Shown: positions 21,467-31,036 of the stretch, in pieces
Position numbering within the stretch: position 1 is the first letter of the stretch
Layout: the number at the start of each line of letters is the position of its first letter
Assembly: GCA_027398005.1 (NCBI GenBank)
Contig: DAHYUM010000002.1
Location: 1-47,488 of the forward strand
Reading direction: 5' to 3'
DNA: 47,488 nt
From: a bacterium
GTDB taxonomy: Bacteria > Bacteroidota > Ignavibacteria > Ignavibacteriales > Melioribacteraceae
Made by a program: the position numbers and the translations under genes
Notes under the pieces: model-generated
Database searches by the model: none
Told to the model about the DNA's origin: nothing
Seen by the model: only the letters and a program-made list of their open reading frames with translations

Positions 21467-21724
21467 ATGGAAACAAGAAATCTCAGAAAGACAAAAGTGG
21501 GTGTTGTAGTCAGCAATAAAATGGAAAAAAGTATTGTTGTGGCTATTGAAAGGCGTGTCGCTCATCCAATCTATAAAAAATATTTCAAGAAAACCACCAA
21601 ATTGATGGCTCACGATGAAAAGAATGAGTGCGGAGTAGGTGATGTTGTTAAGATTATGGAAACCAGACCGCTGAGCAAAGATAAAAAATGGCGTTTAGTT
21701 GAAATAGTTGAAAAAGCAAAATAA
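21467..21724 (+). CDS. rpsQ: 30S ribosomal protein S17
   Basis: S17 binds the 5' domain of 16S rRNA and is a primary assembly protein. The 85 residues have an OB-fold core containing [21 protein letters not shown] and the ending [21 protein letters not shown]. It lies 17 bases after rpmC. Confidence 0.97.
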   Translation: METRNLRKTKVGVVVSNKMEKSIVVAIERRVAHPIYKKYFKKTTKLMAHDEKNECGVGDVVKIMETRPLSKDKKWRLVEIVEKAK

Positions 21725-21751
21725 TCTCGGGTCGATAAGGAGAAGTTTGAA

Positions 21752-22120
21752 ATGATACAAGAAGAAACCAATTTAGTTGTTGCCGATAATTCAGGCGCGA
21801 AGAAAGTAAGATGCATCCGCGTTTTGGGGGGCAGCAACAGAAGATATGCAAGCCTCGGCGATGTTATCGTGGTCAGCGTTAAATCGGCTATTCCGGGCGG
21901 TAACGTTAAAAAAGGAGAAGTATCGAAGGCAGTTATTGTAAGAACAAAAAAAGAAGTTCGCCGCACAGACGGTTCTTACATCCGCTTTGACGAGAATGCC
22001 GCCGTACTGCTTAATGCCCAGGGGGAACCGAAAGGAACACGTATCTTCGGTCCGGTTGCAAGAGAATTAAGAGATAAAAAGTTTATGAAAATAATTTCCC
22101 TCGCACCAGAGGTTATATAA
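21752..22120 (+). CDS. rplN: 50S ribosomal protein L14
   Basis: L14 forms an intersubunit bridge and binds the silencing factor RsfS in many bacteria. The 122 residues match the universal length, with [16 protein letters not shown] near the start and [11 protein letters not shown] near the end. An AAGGAG site precedes ATG 21752. Confidence 0.98.
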   Translation: MIQEETNLVVADNSGAKKVRCIRVLGGSNRRYASLGDVIVVSVKSAIPGGNVKKGEVSKAVIVRTKKEVRRTDGSYIRFDENAAVLLNAQGEPKGTRIFGPVARELRDKKFMKIISLAPEVI

Positions 22121-22134
22121 TAAGGATTTACGTA

Positions 22135-22461
22135 ATGAAGATTAAAAAGAACGATAGCGTAAAAATAATAAGCGGAAACTCCAAAGGAAAAACAGGCAAA
22201 GTGCTTAAAGTATTTCCTAAAGAAAACAGATTAATTGTTGAAGGAGTTAATTTAAGAAAAAGGCATACAAAAGCTAATCAGAAAAATCCGCAGGGAGGCA
22301 TTATTGAGAAGGAAGCGCCCATCAATGCTTCTAACGTAATGATTCTCGACCCCAAGAGTGGCGAAACTACCCGTATTGGCGCAAAAGTTATAATCGATGA
22401 TAAATCTGGCAGAAAAAAACATGCCAGGATTTCAGTAAAAAGCGGCGAAATGCTGTCATAA
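22135..22461 (+). CDS. rplX: 50S ribosomal protein L24
   Basis: L24 initiates 50S assembly and lies near the tunnel exit. The 108 residues contain a KOW motif at the start ([19 protein letters not shown]) and the [16 protein letters not shown] segment. It lies 14 bases after rplN. Confidence 0.97.
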   Translation: MKIKKNDSVKIISGNSKGKTGKVLKVFPKENRLIVEGVNLRKRHTKANQKNPQGGIIEKEAPINASNVMILDPKSGETTRIGAKVIIDDKSGRKKHARISVKSGEMLS

Positions 22462-22484
22462 AATTTTGAGGTTTGAATTTAATT

Positions 22485-23132
22485 ATGGCTAAAGAAAAAC
22501 AAGAAAAGAAACCGGAAAAGAAACAGGCAAAACCAGCCGAAGCTGTTAAAGAAACAACTCCGGAAGTAAAAGAAAAAATTGTTGCCCGGCTGGCAGTAAA
22601 ATATAAAGATGAAATCGTTCCCAAGATGAAGGAAAAATTCAATTACAAAAATGTAATGGAAATTCCAAAACTGGAGAAAATTGTTGTTAACATGGGCTTG
22701 GGGCAGGCGGTTCAGGATTCTAAAATTCTTGAAGAAGCAGTTAAGGACCTCGAAACGGTTACAGGCCAGAAAGCAGTTGTAACCATTGCCCGCAAATCGA
22801 TTTCTAACTTCAAACTGCGCGAAGGAATGAAGATTGGAGCTAAGGTTACATTACGCAAAGCTCATATGTACGAATTTCTTGACAGGCTTGTTACAATAGC
22901 TCTGCCACGTGTGCGCGACTTTAGGGGAATACCCGATAAATCGTTCGACGGGAGAGGAAATTATACATTAGGCATTAAAGAGCAGATTATTTTTCCCGAG
23001 ATTAACGTTGATAAAGTTACAAAAGTGCTTGGTATGGATATTACGTTTGTAACCACAGCAAAAACAGATAACGAGGCATACGAACTTCTTGCAGCCTTCG
23101 GCGTTCCATTTAGAAAGAAAGAAAATAATTAA
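22485..23132 (+). CDS. rplE: 50S ribosomal protein L5 with a basic N-terminal extension
   Basis: L5 binds 5S rRNA and contacts P-site tRNA. The core (from about residue 35, with [16 protein letters not shown]) matches the family. It is preceded by about 32 extra residues rich in Lys, Glu, Pro and Ala, giving 215 residues against the usual near 180. I chose ATG 22485: the alternative TTG at 22473 lies only one base after the GAGG ribosome binding site, which is too close, whereas the ATG is about 13 bases from it. The extension is present either way. Confidence 0.93.
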   Translation: MAKEKQEKKPEKKQAKPAEAVKETTPEVKEKIVARLAVKYKDEIVPKMKEKFNYKNVMEIPKLEKIVVNMGLGQAVQDSKILEEAVKDLETVTGQKAVVTIARKSISNFKLREGMKIGAKVTLRKAHMYEFLDRLVTIALPRVRDFRGIPDKSFDGRGNYTLGIKEQIIFPEINVDKVTKVLGMDITFVTTAKTDNEAYELLAAFGVPFRKKENN

Positions 23133-23143
23133 GAAGGAATTTT

Positions 23144-23413
23144 ATGGCACGTAAAAGTTTATTAGCACGAGAAGTAAAAAAAAGAAAAATGGCTGAAAAA
23201 TACGCTGCTTTGAGAAAAGAATTGAAAGAAAAAGGGGATTACGACGCATTACAGGCCCTTCCGCGCAACTCAATGCCTATCAGAGCGCATAACCGCTGCC
23301 TGATTAGCGGCAGACCGAGAGGCTATTATAGAAAATTCGGGATCTCTAGATTGGTCTTCAGAGAAATGGCTCTGAAAGGAGAAATCCCGGGAATTAAAAA
23401 AGCAAGTTGGTAA
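23144..23413 (+). CDS. rpsN: 30S ribosomal protein S14 (zinc-free type)
   Basis: S14 completes the 30S head. The 89 residues belong to the longer form, which lacks the CxxC zinc ribbon: only one Cys is seen, in [18 protein letters not shown]. It starts 11 bases after rplE and lies before rpsH, in standard spc order. Confidence 0.97.
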   Translation: MARKSLLAREVKKRKMAEKYAALRKELKEKGDYDALQALPRNSMPIRAHNRCLISGRPRGYYRKFGISRLVFREMALKGEIPGIKKASW

Positions 23414-23430
23414 AACAAGGAGAAAGATAA

Positions 23431-23826
23431 ATGCCAGTTAACGATCCGATTGCAGATTTTCTAACAAGAGTAAGAAACGCTGTTGGCGCTCGTAAGAAAT
23501 TTGTTGATATACCTTCTTCCAATATGAAGGTTCAGCTCACTCAGATTTTGAAGGACAATAAATTTATTAAAGATTTTAACGTTATTGAAGACAACAAGCA
23601 GAACATAATCAGAATCTATCTTCAGTATATCAACGGGGAATCGTCAATCACCGGAATGCAGAGAATAAGCACCCCCGGTTTAAGAAAATACACCGGAAAG
23701 GATGAAGTTCCTAAAGTATTGGGCGGCCTTGGTGTTTCAATTATTTCCACTTCAAAAGGATTATTAACAGATAAACAAGCCAAACTTCAATCTGTTGGCG
23801 GCGAAATAGTCTGCTACATTTGGTAA
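23431..23826 (+). CDS. rpsH: 30S ribosomal protein S8
   Basis: S8 binds the central domain of 16S rRNA and in Escherichia coli represses the spc operon. The 131 residues start with [16 protein letters not shown] and end with the [12 protein letters not shown] and GGEIVCYIW segments of the family. An AAGGAG site precedes ATG 23431. Confidence 0.98.
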   Translation: MPVNDPIADFLTRVRNAVGARKKFVDIPSSNMKVQLTQILKDNKFIKDFNVIEDNKQNIIRIYLQYINGESSITGMQRISTPGLRKYTGKDEVPKVLGGLGVSIISTSKGLLTDKQAKLQSVGGEIVCYIW

Positions 23827-23844
23827 AAATTGCGAGGAATATAA

Positions 23845-24381
23845 GTGTCAAGAATAGGTAAAAAACCGGTAAATATTAAAGGGGTAACAGTAACCCTTTC
23901 AGGAAACTCAATTAAAGTTAAAGGTAAGTTAGGCGAACTGGAACGCCCTGTTCATCCTAACATGAAAATAGAAATTAACGGTGAAGAACTTACCGTAATT
24001 AGACCCGACGACCAGAAGGAAAACAAGGCTCTTCACGGTTTAACAAGAGCATTAATCCAGAACATGGTTAACGGCGTTAACGAAGGGTATTCTAAAGTTC
24101 TCGATATAGTAGGCGTGGGATACAGAGTTGAACCTAAAGGCGCAAATCTTCTTTTAAGCCTTGGTTATTCACATCCTATTTATTTTATGCCTCCGGCAGA
24201 AATTAAACTTGAAGCCCCTACTCAGACCCAGATTAAAATTTCGGGGTGCGACAAAGAACTGGTTGGTTTAATTGCCGCAAAAATCAGATCCTTCAAGAAA
24301 CCTGAACCGTACAAAGGCAAAGGTATTAAATACAGCACCGAAGTTATTAAACGCAAAGCCGGTAAAACAGCAGGCAAATAA
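23845..24381 (+). CDS. rplF: 50S ribosomal protein L6
   Basis: L6 sits near the sarcin-ricin loop and the factor-binding site. The 178 residues show the two related domains of the family and the end signature PEPYKGKGIKY. The start is GTG 23845, with GAGG about seven bases upstream and the invariant SRIGKKP N-terminus. rplR follows. Confidence 0.97.
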   Translation: MSRIGKKPVNIKGVTVTLSGNSIKVKGKLGELERPVHPNMKIEINGEELTVIRPDDQKENKALHGLTRALIQNMVNGVNEGYSKVLDIVGVGYRVEPKGANLLLSLGYSHPIYFMPPAEIKLEAPTQTQIKISGCDKELVGLIAAKIRSFKKPEPYKGKGIKYSTEVIKRKAGKTAGK

Positions 24382-24402
24382 GGATTAGGAGAATTTTGAA
24401 AA

Positions 24403-24768
24403 ATGTTTAAGAAAGATACACAAAAGAGAACGCGCAAGCAGATAAGAGTGAGAAAGAAAATTGCGGGATCGACCGAAAGACCCAGAATTGCAATTTTCCG
24501 CAGCAACAGCGGCATTTATGCTCAGTTGATTGACGACAGCAAGGGTGTTACTGTTGCCTCTTCGTCAACTCTTTCAAAAGAAATTGCAGAAGAACTTAAA
24601 GCCGTTAAAACCAAAACGGAACAGGCAAAAATTGTTGGAAAGCATCTTGCAAAAATTGCGATTGAAAAAGGTTTTTCGGTTGTTGTTTTTGACAGAGGCG
24701 GTTACCAGTACCACGGCAGAGTTAAAGCTGTTGCCGAAGGCGCTCGCGAAGGCGGATTGAAATTTTAA
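24403..24768 (+). CDS. rplR: 50S ribosomal protein L18
   Basis: L18 binds 5S rRNA together with L5. The 121 residues contain the family patterns [19 protein letters not shown] and [20 protein letters not shown]. Its stop (24766-24768) is only five bases before the acceptor end of an embedded tRNA-Gln gene, an unusual neighbour for an L18 gene. Confidence 0.97.
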   Translation: MFKKDTQKRTRKQIRVRKKIAGSTERPRIAIFRSNSGIYAQLIDDSKGVTVASSSTLSKEIAEELKAVKTKTEQAKIVGKHLAKIAIEKGFSVVVFDRGGYQYHGRVKAVAEGAREGGLKF

Positions 24769-24773
24769 TCCAT

Positions 24774-24844
24774 TGCCGGATCGTCTAATGGCAGGACAGC
24801 GGCCTTTGGAGCCGTATGTGGAGGTTCGAATCCTCCTCCGGCAG
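24774..24844 (+). tRNA. tRNA-Gln (anticodon TTG) inside the spc ribosomal protein cluster
   Basis: TGCCGGA (24774-24780) pairs with TCCGGCA (24837-24843), and G73 follows at 24844. The loop CTTTGGA carries TTG at 24806-24808. The T arm GGAGG/CCTCC encloses TTCGAAT. CCA is not encoded. It lies between rplR and rpsE, which are usually adjacent, so it is probably released from the ribosomal-protein messenger by RNase P and 3' processing. That would leave rpsE with a new 5' end. Confidence 0.96.
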
Positions 24845-24896
24845 CAAAAGGTTTGAAGTTTAGTAAGTTAATAATTTGAAAAGAACGGAGTAAAAA

Positions 24897-25409
24897 TTGA
24901 AGCCCAAAAAAGTATCAGGATTAGAAAATCTTAAAGAAAAGATCGTTCATATCAATCGTGTTGCTAAAGTAGTAAAAGGCGGACGCCGGTTCAGCTTCAA
25001 TGCTATTGTAGTTGTAGGGGACGGCAATGGGCATGTAGGAATTGGGCTTGGTAAGGCAAACGAAGTTACTGACGCAATTTCGAAAGGAATTGACGATGCT
25101 AAGAAAAACGTATATAAAGTTTATGTAAATAAAGGAACAATTCCACACGAAATTATCGGGAAATTCGGCGCGGGAAAAGTTATGCTTAAACCTGCTTCCC
25201 CCGGTACAGGTCTTATTGCCGGCGGCGGTGTTCGTGCGGTCCTCGAAGCTGCAGGTGTTCAGGATATACTTACCAAATCGCTCGGATCAAGCAACCCGCA
25301 TAATCAGGTTAAAGCTACTATGAACGCTTTAATGTCTCTTACCGATGCGCTTACAATGGCTCGCAGAAGAGGGATGACCGTAAAAGAATTATTCAATATT
25401 GCTAATTGA
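24897..25409 (+). CDS. rpsE: 30S ribosomal protein S5
   Basis: S5 lies at the mRNA entry site and affects decoding accuracy. The 170 residues contain [14 protein letters not shown], the [12 protein letters not shown] segment and a C-terminal domain with [12 protein letters not shown]. The start is TTG 24897, supported by CGGAG six bases upstream. The 52 bases between tRNA-Gln and this start form its own short leader after tRNA removal. Confidence 0.97.
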   Translation: MKPKKVSGLENLKEKIVHINRVAKVVKGGRRFSFNAIVVVGDGNGHVGIGLGKANEVTDAISKGIDDAKKNVYKVYVNKGTIPHEIIGKFGAGKVMLKPASPGTGLIAGGGVRAVLEAAGVQDILTKSLGSSNPHNQVKATMNALMSLTDALTMARRRGMTVKELFNIAN

Positions 25410-25417
25410 GGATTTAA

Positions 25418-25606
25418 ATGGCAAAGAAATTAAAAGTTACACAGGTAAAAAGCATTATAGACAGACCGGAACCGCAGAAGCTTACAATTGCCGCTCTCGG
25501 TTTAGGAAGACCGAATTATTCAAAAATGCACAACGATACCCCTCAGATTAGAGGCATGATTAGAAAAGTATCGCATTTAGTAAAAGTTGAAGAAGTTGAA
25601 GAATAA
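25418..25606 (+). CDS. rpmD: 50S ribosomal protein L30
   Basis: L30 is a small 50S protein found in most but not all bacteria. The 62 residues contain the typical [14 protein letters not shown] start and [22 protein letters not shown] centre. It sits between rpsE and rplO, the standard place, with nine- and ten-base gaps. Confidence 0.97.
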   Translation: MAKKLKVTQVKSIIDRPEPQKLTIAALGLGRPNYSKMHNDTPQIRGMIRKVSHLVKVEEVEE

Positions 25607-25616
25607 GAGGAAATAA

Positions 25617-26081
25617 ATGGATATTCTAAGTAATTTAAAACACGCTGAAGGCGCAGTTAAAAAAAGAAAAAGAGTAGGACGCGGCGAAGGTTCGCAGCAT
25701 GGCGGAACAGCCACACGCGGCGAAAACGGACAGCGTTCACGTTCGGGCGCTAAATTCAGAGCCTGGTTCGAAGGCGGTCAGATGCCTTTACAGAGAAGAA
25801 TTCCGAAACGCGGTTTTACAAGCCCATTTAAAGTTTACTACCAGGTTATTAACCTTGCTAAACTGCAGAAACTGGTTGACGATAAAAAAGTTACTGACGG
25901 TGTAATTAATGCGGCTGTTCTTTTCAAGAATAAAGTTATTGCTAAAGCAGCGGCTCCCTATAAAATATTAGGTTCCGGCGAATTGAAAGCCAAATTGAAT
26001 ATTGAAGCTAACGCTTTTAGCGAATCTGCAAAACAAAAAATAGAAAATGTTGGCGGAACTACAAAAGAGATTAAATCCTAA
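25617..26081 (+). CDS. rplO: 50S ribosomal protein L15
   Basis: L15 is a late-assembly protein with a long Gly- and Arg-rich arm into the 23S core, seen here at about residues 17-60 (GRGEGSQHGGTATRG and later FEGGQMPLQRRIPKRGF). The 154-residue length is typical. Its stop overlaps the secY start in TAATG, so the two are translationally coupled. Confidence 0.97.
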   Translation: MDILSNLKHAEGAVKKRKRVGRGEGSQHGGTATRGENGQRSRSGAKFRAWFEGGQMPLQRRIPKRGFTSPFKVYYQVINLAKLQKLVDDKKVTDGVINAAVLFKNKVIAKAAAPYKILGSGELKAKLNIEANAFSESAKQKIENVGGTTKEIKS

Positions 26082-27406
26082 TGGCGACAGTACAAGAAAC
26101 CTTCAGAAATATCTTTAAAATCCACGAGCTGAGGCAGAGGATTATTTATACCTTGGTTCTGTTGGTAATTGTGAGAATAGGCGCTCACATAACAATTCCG
26201 GGCATTAATGCGTCAATCATTCAGAGCGTTATGAAAGGGGGCTCCTCCGATACATTGCTCGGTTTGTACGATTTCTTCGTTGGCGGCGCTTTAGGCCAGG
26301 CAGCTATTTTCGGCCTTGGCATTATGCCTTACATAAGCGCTTCTATCGTGCTTCAGTTGGCGGGCGCCGTTATCCCTTATTTCCAGAAACTTCAGCGCGA
26401 AGGGGAAGAGGGAAGGAAAAAAATTAATCAGCTTACCCGTTACGGTACAGTTATTCTTTGTATCTTCCAGGGTTTTGCTTTTTCAAGTCAGTTTATGCAT
26501 TATAAGGTAAACGGCATTCCGGCTGTTGCTTACAGCGGAATCGGTTTCCTTGTAACCTCTACTCTGGTTCTTACAGCCGGCACTATGTTTCTTATGTGGA
26601 TGGGTGAACAGATTACCGAAAAAGGGCTTGGCAACGGTATTTCGCTTATCATCTTTATCGGCATTGTCGATCGTTTTCCTTATGCCGTATTCGATGAAAT
26701 TGCACGCGGTCCGAACATTGTGCTCGAACTGATTGTTGTTGCCATTATGGTCTTTATTATTGCCGGTGTTGTTCTTGTTACTCAGGGTACAAGAAGAATC
26801 CCCGTTCAGTATGCAAAGAGAGTAGTAGGACGTAAAGTTTACGGCGGCGTTACACAGTATATTCCTTTAAAAGTAAATACTGCGGGCGTTATGCCTATTA
26901 TCTTCGCTCAGTCAATCGTAATGATTCCGAGCACAATTGCACAGTTCTTCTACCAGAACGAGTTCATTCAGAGAATGGCACAGAATTATTTTGCGCCAAG
27001 AACAGTTCCTTACGCAATTATTGAAGCATTGCTTATCATCTTCTTTACATATTTCTACACTGCAATTGCATTCAATCCTCAGGATGTTGCTGAAAATATG
27101 AAGAAGCAGGGGGGCTTTATTCCCGGTATTCGTCCCGGCAAGCAGACCTCCGAATTCGTTGATAATATATTAACAAAAATTACATTACCCGGATCCGTGT
27201 TCCTGGCTATTATAGCCATACTTCCTCTCTTTGCCGAAAGAGTTTTGGGAGTTGCTCCGCGTTTCTCGGGATTTTTCGGCGGAACCAGTCTTCTTATTAT
27301 GGTTGGCGTTGCCCTCGATACTTTACAGCAGATTGAGTCGCACCTTCTTATGCGTCATTACGACGGATTTATGAAGGGGGGCAAGCTTAGAGGAAGAAGA
27401 CAATAA
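26081..27406 (+). CDS. secY: Preprotein translocase subunit SecY
   Basis: SecY is the channel of the general secretion system and works with the SecE at 1255. The 441 residues show about ten hydrophobic helices, the plug-side ITIPGIN segment and the GLGNGISL motif. It overlaps rplO by one base. map follows directly: the adk gene found between them in many bacteria is absent, as in Bacteroidota. Confidence 0.98.
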   Translation: MATVQETFRNIFKIHELRQRIIYTLVLLVIVRIGAHITIPGINASIIQSVMKGGSSDTLLGLYDFFVGGALGQAAIFGLGIMPYISASIVLQLAGAVIPYFQKLQREGEEGRKKINQLTRYGTVILCIFQGFAFSSQFMHYKVNGIPAVAYSGIGFLVTSTLVLTAGTMFLMWMGEQITEKGLGNGISLIIFIGIVDRFPYAVFDEIARGPNIVLELIVVAIMVFIIAGVVLVTQGTRRIPVQYAKRVVGRKVYGGVTQYIPLKVNTAGVMPIIFAQSIVMIPSTIAQFFYQNEFIQRMAQNYFAPRTVPYAIIEALLIIFFTYFYTAIAFNPQDVAENMKKQGGFIPGIRPGKQTSEFVDNILTKITLPGSVFLAIIAILPLFAERVLGVAPRFSGFFGGTSLLIMVGVALDTLQQIESHLLMRHYDGFMKGGKLRGRRQ

Positions 27407-27421
27407 ATTTTCTTTGATAAA

Positions 27422-28183
27422 GTGATTTTAATTAAATCGAAAAAAGAGATTGATTTAATGAGGGAAAGCTGCAGGATTGTAGCCGAAACTCTTCAGCTTG
27501 TTAAACGCAGCGTAAGAGTTGGAGTAACGACCCTGGAACTTGACAAGATTGCCGAGGATTATATCCGGAGCAACGACGCGATACCGGCATTCAAAGGGTA
27601 TTCGCAGGCAGGTTCTTTCGATTTTCCCGGTACAATATGTTCTTCAATTGATGATGAAGTGGTTCACGGTATACCCGGTTCGAGGGCTCTTAAGGAGGGA
27701 GAAATTATCTCCATAGACGTAGGAGCCAAGAAAAACGGTTATTTCGGCGATGCCGCTTTGACGGTTGCGGTAGGAAATATTTCCGAAGCAAAGCAGAAAC
27801 TGATGAAAGCTACCGAAGATTCCTTATATTTGGGGATTAAAGAAGCGGTTGCCGGAGCCAGATTGGGCAATATATCTCATGCTGTTCAGGCCCACTGCGA
27901 AGCTCAGGGTTTTTCTGTTGTAAGAGACCTTTGCGGTCACGGAGTAGGAAAGCGGCTTCACGAAGACCCCAGTATTCCAAACTTTGGAAGAAGGGATTCG
28001 GGTCCGGTTCTTAAAAACGGAATGACCTTGGCAATCGAACCCATGATCAATATGGGGGATTATGATGTTAGAGTTGCGCCCGACGGGTGGACGGTTTTAA
28101 CTGCAGACGGTTTGCCTAGCGCGCACTTTGAACATACAATAGTGATAATTGACGGAAATGCAGAAATATTAACGGTTTGTTAA
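27422..28183 (+). CDS. map: Methionine aminopeptidase, type I
   Basis: This metalloenzyme removes N-terminal methionine from new proteins. The 253 residues carry all five metal ligands: Asp99, Asp110, His173, Glu206 and Glu237, with substrate His82. Its length is that of type Ia enzymes, without an N-terminal zinc extension. The start is GTG 27422, 15 bases after secY, giving the usual MILIKSKKEIDLM N-terminus. infA follows after three bases. Confidence 0.97.
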   Translation: MILIKSKKEIDLMRESCRIVAETLQLVKRSVRVGVTTLELDKIAEDYIRSNDAIPAFKGYSQAGSFDFPGTICSSIDDEVVHGIPGSRALKEGEIISIDVGAKKNGYFGDAALTVAVGNISEAKQKLMKATEDSLYLGIKEAVAGARLGNISHAVQAHCEAQGFSVVRDLCGHGVGKRLHEDPSIPNFGRRDSGPVLKNGMTLAIEPMINMGDYDVRVAPDGWTVLTADGLPSAHFEHTIVIIDGNAEILTVC

Positions 28184-28186
28184 ATT

Positions 28187-28405
28187 ATGTCTAAACAAGG
28201 TCCCATTAAAGTTGACGGAGTAGTAACCGATACATTGCCAAACGCGCATTTTAAGGTTAAGCTCGATAACGGACACGAAATATTGGCTCATATTTCCGGC
28301 AAGATGAGAATGCACTTTATAAAAATACTTGTGGGCGATAAAGTGTCAATTGAACTTTCGCCGTACGATTTAAATAAAGGTAGAATTACTTACCGGTATA
28401 AATAA
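28187..28405 (+). CDS. infA: Translation initiation factor IF-1
   Basis: IF-1 blocks the A site during initiation. The 72-residue OB-fold protein has the [15 protein letters not shown] and [15 protein letters not shown] signatures, close to the Bacteroidota pattern. It lies three bases after map and 11 bases before rpmJ, so it belongs to this operon. Confidence 0.98.
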   Translation: MSKQGPIKVDGVVTDTLPNAHFKVKLDNGHEILAHISGKMRMHFIKILVGDKVSIELSPYDLNKGRITYRYK

Positions 28406-28416
28406 TAGAGGAATAG

Positions 28417-28530
28417 ATGAAAGTAAGAGCATCTGTAAAAAAGATTTGCGAACACTGCAAAATAATTAAAAGAAAAGGCGTTGTAAGGGTGATTTGCAAG
28501 AATCCAAAACATAAACAACGTCAAGGATAA
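28417..28530 (+). CDS. rpmJ: 50S ribosomal protein L36 (zinc-binding form)
   Basis: This 37-codon gene starts [15 protein letters not shown]. Cys11, Cys14, Cys27 and His32 form the zinc ribbon of the C+ form of L36, a tiny protein of the large subunit. AGAGGA lies upstream of ATG 28417. It sits between infA and rpsM, as in most bacteria. It is easy to miss because of its length. Confidence 0.97.
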   Translation: MKVRASVKKICEHCKIIKRKGVVRVICKNPKHKQRQG

Positions 28531-28549
28531 TAAATAGGAGGTTATTGAT

Positions 28550-28933
28550 TTGGCTCGTATCGCAGGTATCGATTTACCAAAACAGAAAAAAGCTTACATC
28601 GGGCTTACTTACATTTTCGGAATTGGCCAGCACTCTGCAATTGAAATTCTGAAAAAAGCCGAAGTAAACCCTGAAAAGAAAGTTGGTGAATTAACTGAAG
28701 AAGAAATAGCTAAGATTAGAGCTATTATGACTTCTGAGTATAAAGTAGAAGGAGCTCTTCGCAGTGAAGTTCAGCAAAACATAAAAAGATTAATGGACAT
28801 TGGTTCTTACAGAGGTCTTCGTCACCGCCGCGGCTTGCCTGTAAGAGGACAGAGAACAAGAACCAATTCAAGAACACGTAAAGGAAAACGCAGAACAGTT
28901 GCCGGTAAGAAGAAAACTCCGGCCAAGAAATAG
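28550..28933 (+). CDS. rpsM: 30S ribosomal protein S13
   Basis: S13 lies at the top of the 30S head and contacts tRNA and L5. The 127 residues contain the [13 protein letters not shown] start, [21 protein letters not shown] and a basic tail ending KKTPAKK. The start is TTG 28550 with TAGGAGG upstream. It opens the alpha-type group rpsM-rpsK-rpsD-rpoA-rplQ. Confidence 0.97.
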   Translation: MARIAGIDLPKQKKAYIGLTYIFGIGQHSAIEILKKAEVNPEKKVGELTEEEIAKIRAIMTSEYKVEGALRSEVQQNIKRLMDIGSYRGLRHRRGLPVRGQRTRTNSRTRKGKRRTVAGKKKTPAKK

Positions 28934-28959
28934 TAAGTAATTAATAATGGAGTTGTAAT

Positions 28960-29346
28960 TTGGCAAAGGTTGTTAAAAAGACAAGAAAAAAAGTACATGT
29001 AGACGCTGTTGGCGTAGCTCATGTAAAAGCTTCTTTTAATAATGTTATTGTAACTTTGACCGATATTTACGGGAATACAATTTCCTGGTCTTCGGCCGGC
29101 AAGAACAGTTTTAAAGGATCGCGAAAAAATACACCGTACGCTGCGCAGGTTACTGCCGAAGCTGCCGCTAAAGAAGCATACGATCTCGGATTGAGAAGAG
29201 TAGATGTTTTTGTGAAGGGTCCTGGCTCGGGCAGGGAGGCTGCCATCAGAGCATTAAATACAGCAGGACTGCAGATATTATCGATTAAGGATACAACTCC
29301 TATACCTCATAATGGCTGCAGACCTCCAAAACGCAGAAGAGTTTAA
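28960..29346 (+). CDS. rpsK: 30S ribosomal protein S11
   Basis: S11 forms part of the platform beside the E-site mRNA. The 128 residues contain [26 protein letters not shown] and the end pattern [13 protein letters not shown]. The start is TTG 28960, giving a basic N-terminus [11 protein letters not shown]. It lies 26 bases after rpsM. Confidence 0.97.
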   Translation: MAKVVKKTRKKVHVDAVGVAHVKASFNNVIVTLTDIYGNTISWSSAGKNSFKGSRKNTPYAAQVTAEAAAKEAYDLGLRRVDVFVKGPGSGREAAIRALNTAGLQILSIKDTTPIPHNGCRPPKRRRV

Positions 29347-29361
29347 TTAGGGAGAATTTAG

Positions 29362-29988
29362 ATGGCAAGATACACAGGTCCAAGCTGCAAATTATGCAGA
29401 AGAGAAAAACAGAAATTATTCCTCAAAGGCACAAAATGTCTTTCGGAAAAATGTCCGCTCGAAAAGAAGAATTATGCCCCTGGCCAGCACGGCCTTTCGC
29501 GCAGAACTAAATTTTCTGAATACGGCGTTCAGCTGAGAGAAAAACAGAAAGTTAAAAGAATTTACGGTTTAATTGAAACACAGTTCCGCACTTATTTCGA
29601 AGAAGCTGCCCGTCAGAAAGGCATTACAGGTTCTAACCTCGTTAAAATTCTCGAAAGAAGGCTGGACAACGTGGTTTATAGATTAGGATTTGCTCCATCG
29701 CGCAAATCGGCTAGGCAATTGGTATTGCACAGACATTTCCTCGTTAACGGTGGCATTGTTGACATACCTTCTTATATTTTAAGACCCGGTGACGTAGTAA
29801 CAGTAAGAGAAAAAAGCAAGAAACTTGATGCGATTCACAATTCGTTAAGAAGAACCAAAGACAGCGTTTACAACTGGCTTTCAATTGATAAAGCTTCATT
29901 GTCAGGTACATTTCTGCAGGTTCCGGAACGCGAAGATATTCCGTTGAACGCTAACGAACAGTTAATTGTTGAATTGTATTCAAAATAA
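29362..29988 (+). CDS. rpsD: 30S ribosomal protein S4 (zinc-binding form)
   Basis: S4 nucleates 30S assembly and lies at the mRNA entry pore. The 208 residues include a zinc site with Cys9, Cys12, Cys26 and Cys31, followed by an S4 RNA-binding domain ([23 protein letters not shown]). It lies 15 bases after rpsK and 28 bases before rpoA, as in the alpha operon. Confidence 0.97.
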   Translation: MARYTGPSCKLCRREKQKLFLKGTKCLSEKCPLEKKNYAPGQHGLSRRTKFSEYGVQLREKQKVKRIYGLIETQFRTYFEEAARQKGITGSNLVKILERRLDNVVYRLGFAPSRKSARQLVLHRHFLVNGGIVDIPSYILRPGDVVTVREKSKKLDAIHNSLRRTKDSVYNWLSIDKASLSGTFLQVPEREDIPLNANEQLIVELYSK

Positions 29989-30016
29989 TAGTTAAGTTTA
30001 ATTTAAGAGGATTTAT

Positions 30017-31012
30017 ATGAGCTATCCTTTTATTAAGATGCCCGAAGGTGTATTACTCGATGATTCCGTAAAGTCTCCGACTTTCGGAAAATTCTCCATC
30101 CAGCCGCTGGAAAGAGGGTTCGGGGTTACGCTAGGCAATTCTTTAAGAAGAGTATTGTTATCATCTTTAACAGGCGCCGCATTTAATGCTGTTAGAATTG
30201 AAGGCGTTCTGCACGAATTTACAACCGTTCCAGGAGTGGTTGAAGACGTTACGGATGTTATTCTGAACATTAAAAAAATCAGAATGAGAATTCTTAACAA
30301 AAAAACCGCTTCACTCGAGGTTTCGATTAACGGGCCAAAGGATTTTACCGCTGCCGATTTACAGGCTGCCTGCCCCGATATTGAAATTCTTAATCCGGAA
30401 CAGCACATTGCCAGCTTAAATGCTAATGCAAAATTAAATATGGAATTCAGGTTCGGTGTAGGCAAGGGCTTTGTTCCGGCTAACGAACAGAAAATACAGG
30501 ATCAGACAATCGGAATGATTCTTATCGATTCTATCTATACTCCGATTGTTAACGTTAAATACGACATTGAAAACGTTCGTATTGGCGAAAGAAACGACTA
30601 TGAAAAGCTTACTTTGGAAGTAACAACCGACGGTTCTATTACCCCTGAAGAAGCTCTTTCTAATTCAGCTAAAATTCTTAAAGATCATATCAACCTCTTC
30701 ATCAATTTCGAAACAGAACCTGAAGAAGAAAAAGTTGAAAATGAAAAAGACGCCGAACTTGAAAGAATGAGAAAAATTCTTTCAACCGGAATTGATGATC
30801 TCGAATTAAGCGTTCGTTCGCATAACTGCCTTAAAGCCGCCAACATTAAAACACTTGGCGAACTTGTACGCAAAGATGAAAGCGAACTCCTTAAATTCAG
30901 GAATTTCGGAAGAAAATCACTCGCTGAATTATCCGATATCGTGGATCAGTACAACCTCGAATTCGGTATGGATGTCGATAAATATTTCAAAGACCAAAAA
31001 GAAATCAACTAG
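30017..31012 (+). CDS. rpoA: DNA-directed RNA polymerase subunit alpha
   Basis: The alpha subunit dimerises to nucleate polymerase assembly and contacts upstream DNA and activators. The 331 residues comprise the N-terminal dimerisation domain (about 1-235, with LERGFGVTLGNSLRRVLLSS), an acidic linker at about 235-250 (EPEEEKVENEKDAE) and a C-terminal domain with SHNCLKAANIKTLGELV. Its place between rpsD and rplQ is standard. Confidence 0.98.
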   Translation: MSYPFIKMPEGVLLDDSVKSPTFGKFSIQPLERGFGVTLGNSLRRVLLSSLTGAAFNAVRIEGVLHEFTTVPGVVEDVTDVILNIKKIRMRILNKKTASLEVSINGPKDFTAADLQAACPDIEILNPEQHIASLNANAKLNMEFRFGVGKGFVPANEQKIQDQTIGMILIDSIYTPIVNVKYDIENVRIGERNDYEKLTLEVTTDGSITPEEALSNSAKILKDHINLFINFETEPEEEKVENEKDAELERMRKILSTGIDDLELSVRSHNCLKAANIKTLGELVRKDESELLKFRNFGRKSLAELSDIVDQYNLEFGMDVDKYFKDQKEIN

Positions 31013-31036
31013 AAGTTTTTTGAAAAAGGTAGAATA

